Made by a program: the position numbers and the translations under genes. 7,158 nt of DNA from Candidatus Peregrinibacteria bacterium RIFOXYB2_FULL_32_7. GTDB taxonomy: Bacteria > Patescibacteriota > Gracilibacteria > UBA1369 > GWF2-33-10. The notes under the pieces are model-generated. The model worked only from the letters and a program-made list of their open reading frames with translations, made no database searches and was not told where the DNA came from. The stretch's first letter is position 1. Each line of letters begins with the position of its first letter. This document shows positions 5,722 through 7,158 of this stretch, piece after piece. Where the stretch lies: assembly GCA_001787465.1 (NCBI GenBank), contig MFXJ01000066.1, forward strand, positions 1 to 7,158. Reading direction: 5' to 3'.

Positions 5722-7158
5722 TTCTTCTAAGCTGACTACTTTAATTTCAATATTTTCTTGCACATTTGGAATATTTATCGCCCAAGCTGGCCAAGTTTCA
5801 ATTTTTACTTTATTCACTTCCGGTAAACTCTGAATATAATTATTTGCTTCTTCAATTGTTTTACCAGCAATATCTTTTATTATTTTATCTCTTATCCTTT
5901 TACCAGTTTCCGTATCAGCGTCAAGATTAAATTCTTCTAAACCTGATAAAATCGCGGTTATTTTTATTTTTTCTTGTTTTTTATCGATTTCAACTATTTC
6001 AAATTGTAAATTTTGTTCGTACGTCTTTACTAGTCTCTTCTTAGGATTCATATGTTTCACAAGTTCAGCTTTTAATATTTCTATCAATTCATCAAAATTA
6101 TAATAAGGAACTTTTACATGCATTTGCGCCTGGACATCAAACTGAGGAATGAAATTGTTTAAAATATTTTCCGGCAAAATAACACTTATTTTATCTTTTT
6201 CAATCAAATTATCCTCCAAAACAAGATAAAAATTAGTATTATGTTTTTTGTTAATTGTTAAGATTTCCTCTTTTAATTTTGTTTTTAAATTATCTAAAAC
6301 CTGATTTTTTATCAATTCTTCCGCCGCAAAAAGATCCTCTTCTGTTACTAATTCTTTAAAAGCAGTTTCACCGCCCGTAAAAGGCTCATAACTTTCCGCA
6401 TAAAGCAATTTTTGACTGGACTGACTAAGTCCAGGAAGAAAAAAATTTGTTGGCTTAATATTTCCTCTTACTCCAATTATTTCAGCAAAAATATCAGACT
6501 CATCAGCCACAACATTAACTTGAATTTCACCTGGAGCATCTGTCTTTTTGGGTGGAATAGTAACGTAATCTTGAACCCTAAATACAAGTCCTTCACTTGT
6601 TTGAAGCCTAGTATTCGGTATTAAACTCCATGGATTATTACTTAAATTAATTAATTTAACTTTACCGACCGCATTTTTTCCTTCAAATAATTTACCAGTT
6701 GCACGATAAGTCATTTTTTCAGAAATATCTGTTTCATAAAAATACATTGGAATAATGTGCTGATCCTTATTTTGTATTTCCGCTGTATATTTTTCATTAT
6801 CAGCTAAGACAATATTTAAAGGTTGAGTCGTAACATCTGCTTTCGGCGTTATATAAATAGTGGCTCCAGGCAAAATGATATAAGCGCTAACAATTAATAT
6901 AGCTATACTCATTATAATTAGTGTAGAAAGAGCTCTTCTATTAGGAATAGAAAAACGGACTTTATGTTCAGATAAAATTCTTGGGCGTTTTATAAAATGT
7001 GAAAAAATTTTCTGAAAAAAATTATGATCGTTTGACGCTTGCCTGAAATTTTTCAAAATATCAAAAATATGTTGCTTACTTTTTGGTAATTTTTTAAAAA
7101 TATTTTGAGCAACATTCGAACTAGCAGATATTGGCTTAATATTTAATTTATTATCAAA
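5719..7158 (-). CDS. Single-pass membrane protein with baseplate-J-like region, 5'-truncated by window edge
   Basis: The frame contains 479 sense codons and is open to base 7158, so the start lies outside the window. A TTG at 7056 could be a start, but the 34 in-frame codons before it lack any stop and encode a plausible polar, helix-prone segment. Counting from the window edge, a basic stretch (RPR...KVR...NRR, about 58-75) precedes one transmembrane helix at about 77-96 (LSTLIIMSIAILIVSAYIIL). This predicts a cytoplasmic N-terminus and a large exterior part. That part holds an ATGK...GKVKLINLSNNPWSLIPNTRLQTSEGLVFRV...VNVVADE pattern, matching the baseplate J/gp47-like membrane proteins frequent in Patescibacteria. 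Their function is not established, and this one need not be part of a phage or contractile device. The C-terminal half has coiled-coil-like charged helices. It lies directly upstream of proS. Confidence 0.8.
   Translation of the reverse strand, partial: FDNKLNIKPISASSNVAQNIFKKLPKSKQHIFDILKNFRQASNDHNFFQKIFSHFIKRPRILSEHKVRFSIPNRRALSTLIIMSIAILIVSAYIILPGATIYITPKADVTTQPLNIVLADNEKYTAEIQNKDQHIIPMYFYETDISEKMTYRATGKLFEGKNAVGKVKLINLSNNPWSLIPNTRLQTSEGLVFRVQDYVTIPPKKTDAPGEIQVNVVADESDIFAEIIGVRGNIKPTNFFLPGLSQSSQKLLYAESYEPFTGGETAFKELVTEEDLFAAEELIKNQVLDNLKTKLKEEILTINKKHNTNFYLVLEDNLIEKDKISVILPENILNNFIPQFDVQAQMHVKVPYYNFDELIEILKAELVKHMNPKKRLVKTYEQNLQFEIVEIDKKQEKIKITAILSGLEEFNLDADTETGKRIRDKIIKDIAGKTIEEANNYIQSLPEVNKVKIETWPAWAINIPNVQENIEIKVVSLEE

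Noticed and set aside
6412..6624. 70-codon plus-strand open frame
   Set aside because: It lies antisense to the baseplate-J-like gene, its product resembles no family, and no start signal supports it.
5719..7158. Prophage or contractile injection system
   Set aside because: Only a baseplate-J-like region is present, on a membrane-anchored protein. No tail, sheath, spike, capsid or integrase gene is in the window.

Overview
This window looks like a fragment of an AT-rich Candidate Phyla Radiation (Patescibacteria, probably Parcubacteria-like) genome. This is inferred from gene style and gene set, not from a marker tree. The signs are tight packing with 20-30 bp gaps, Lys/Asn/Ile-rich proteins, no recognisable Shine-Dalgarno sequences, TTG as the only workable start for proS, AT-only heptamer repeats in the gaps, a membrane-anchored baseplate-J-like protein, and an S41 peptidase with SLH-like repeats. 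Every visible stop codon is TAA and all long frames are intact, so nothing points to UGA recoding.

Layout. Positions 1-188 form an almost perfect fold-back (two 81-bp arms with one mismatch, and a 26-nt loop) inside the 3' part of a phosphoglycerate kinase gene (minus strand, start at 963). The first 81 bases are the reverse complement of pgk itself. This most likely marks a chimeric contig end, and pgk lacks about 100 C-terminal residues. Upstream of pgk on the same strand are ribH (lumazine synthase, 989-1405) and a secreted C-terminal processing peptidase (1435-3204). These three genes are spaced by 25-29 bp and look like one transcription unit, ctp-ribH-pgk.

A 251-bp intergenic region (3205-3455) separates ctp from a divergent gene for a small lipoprotein (3456-4223, plus strand) with a possible DUF218-like domain. 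This region holds three degenerate copies of a motif beginning TATACTCC, two of them as a 30-bp inverted repeat, and a candidate promoter for the lipoprotein.

The lipoprotein gene ends tail-to-tail with proS (archaeal/eukaryotic-type prolyl-tRNA synthetase, 4220-5695, minus strand). Both stop codons lie in a single TTAA. Upstream of proS, 23 bp away, is a single-pass membrane protein with a baseplate-J-like extracellular region (5719 to the window end). Its frame stays open to base 7158, so the gene is cut by the window edge and does not start at the internal TTG at 7056.

Taken together the window holds central metabolism (pgk), a flavin-pathway enzyme (ribH), translation (proS) and three cell-envelope proteins. 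No tRNA, rRNA, CRISPR array, transposase or convincing intrinsic terminator was seen. I did not find a clear new multi-gene system. The best leads are the intergenic motif cluster, the uncharacterised lipoprotein, and the SLH-peptidase architecture.
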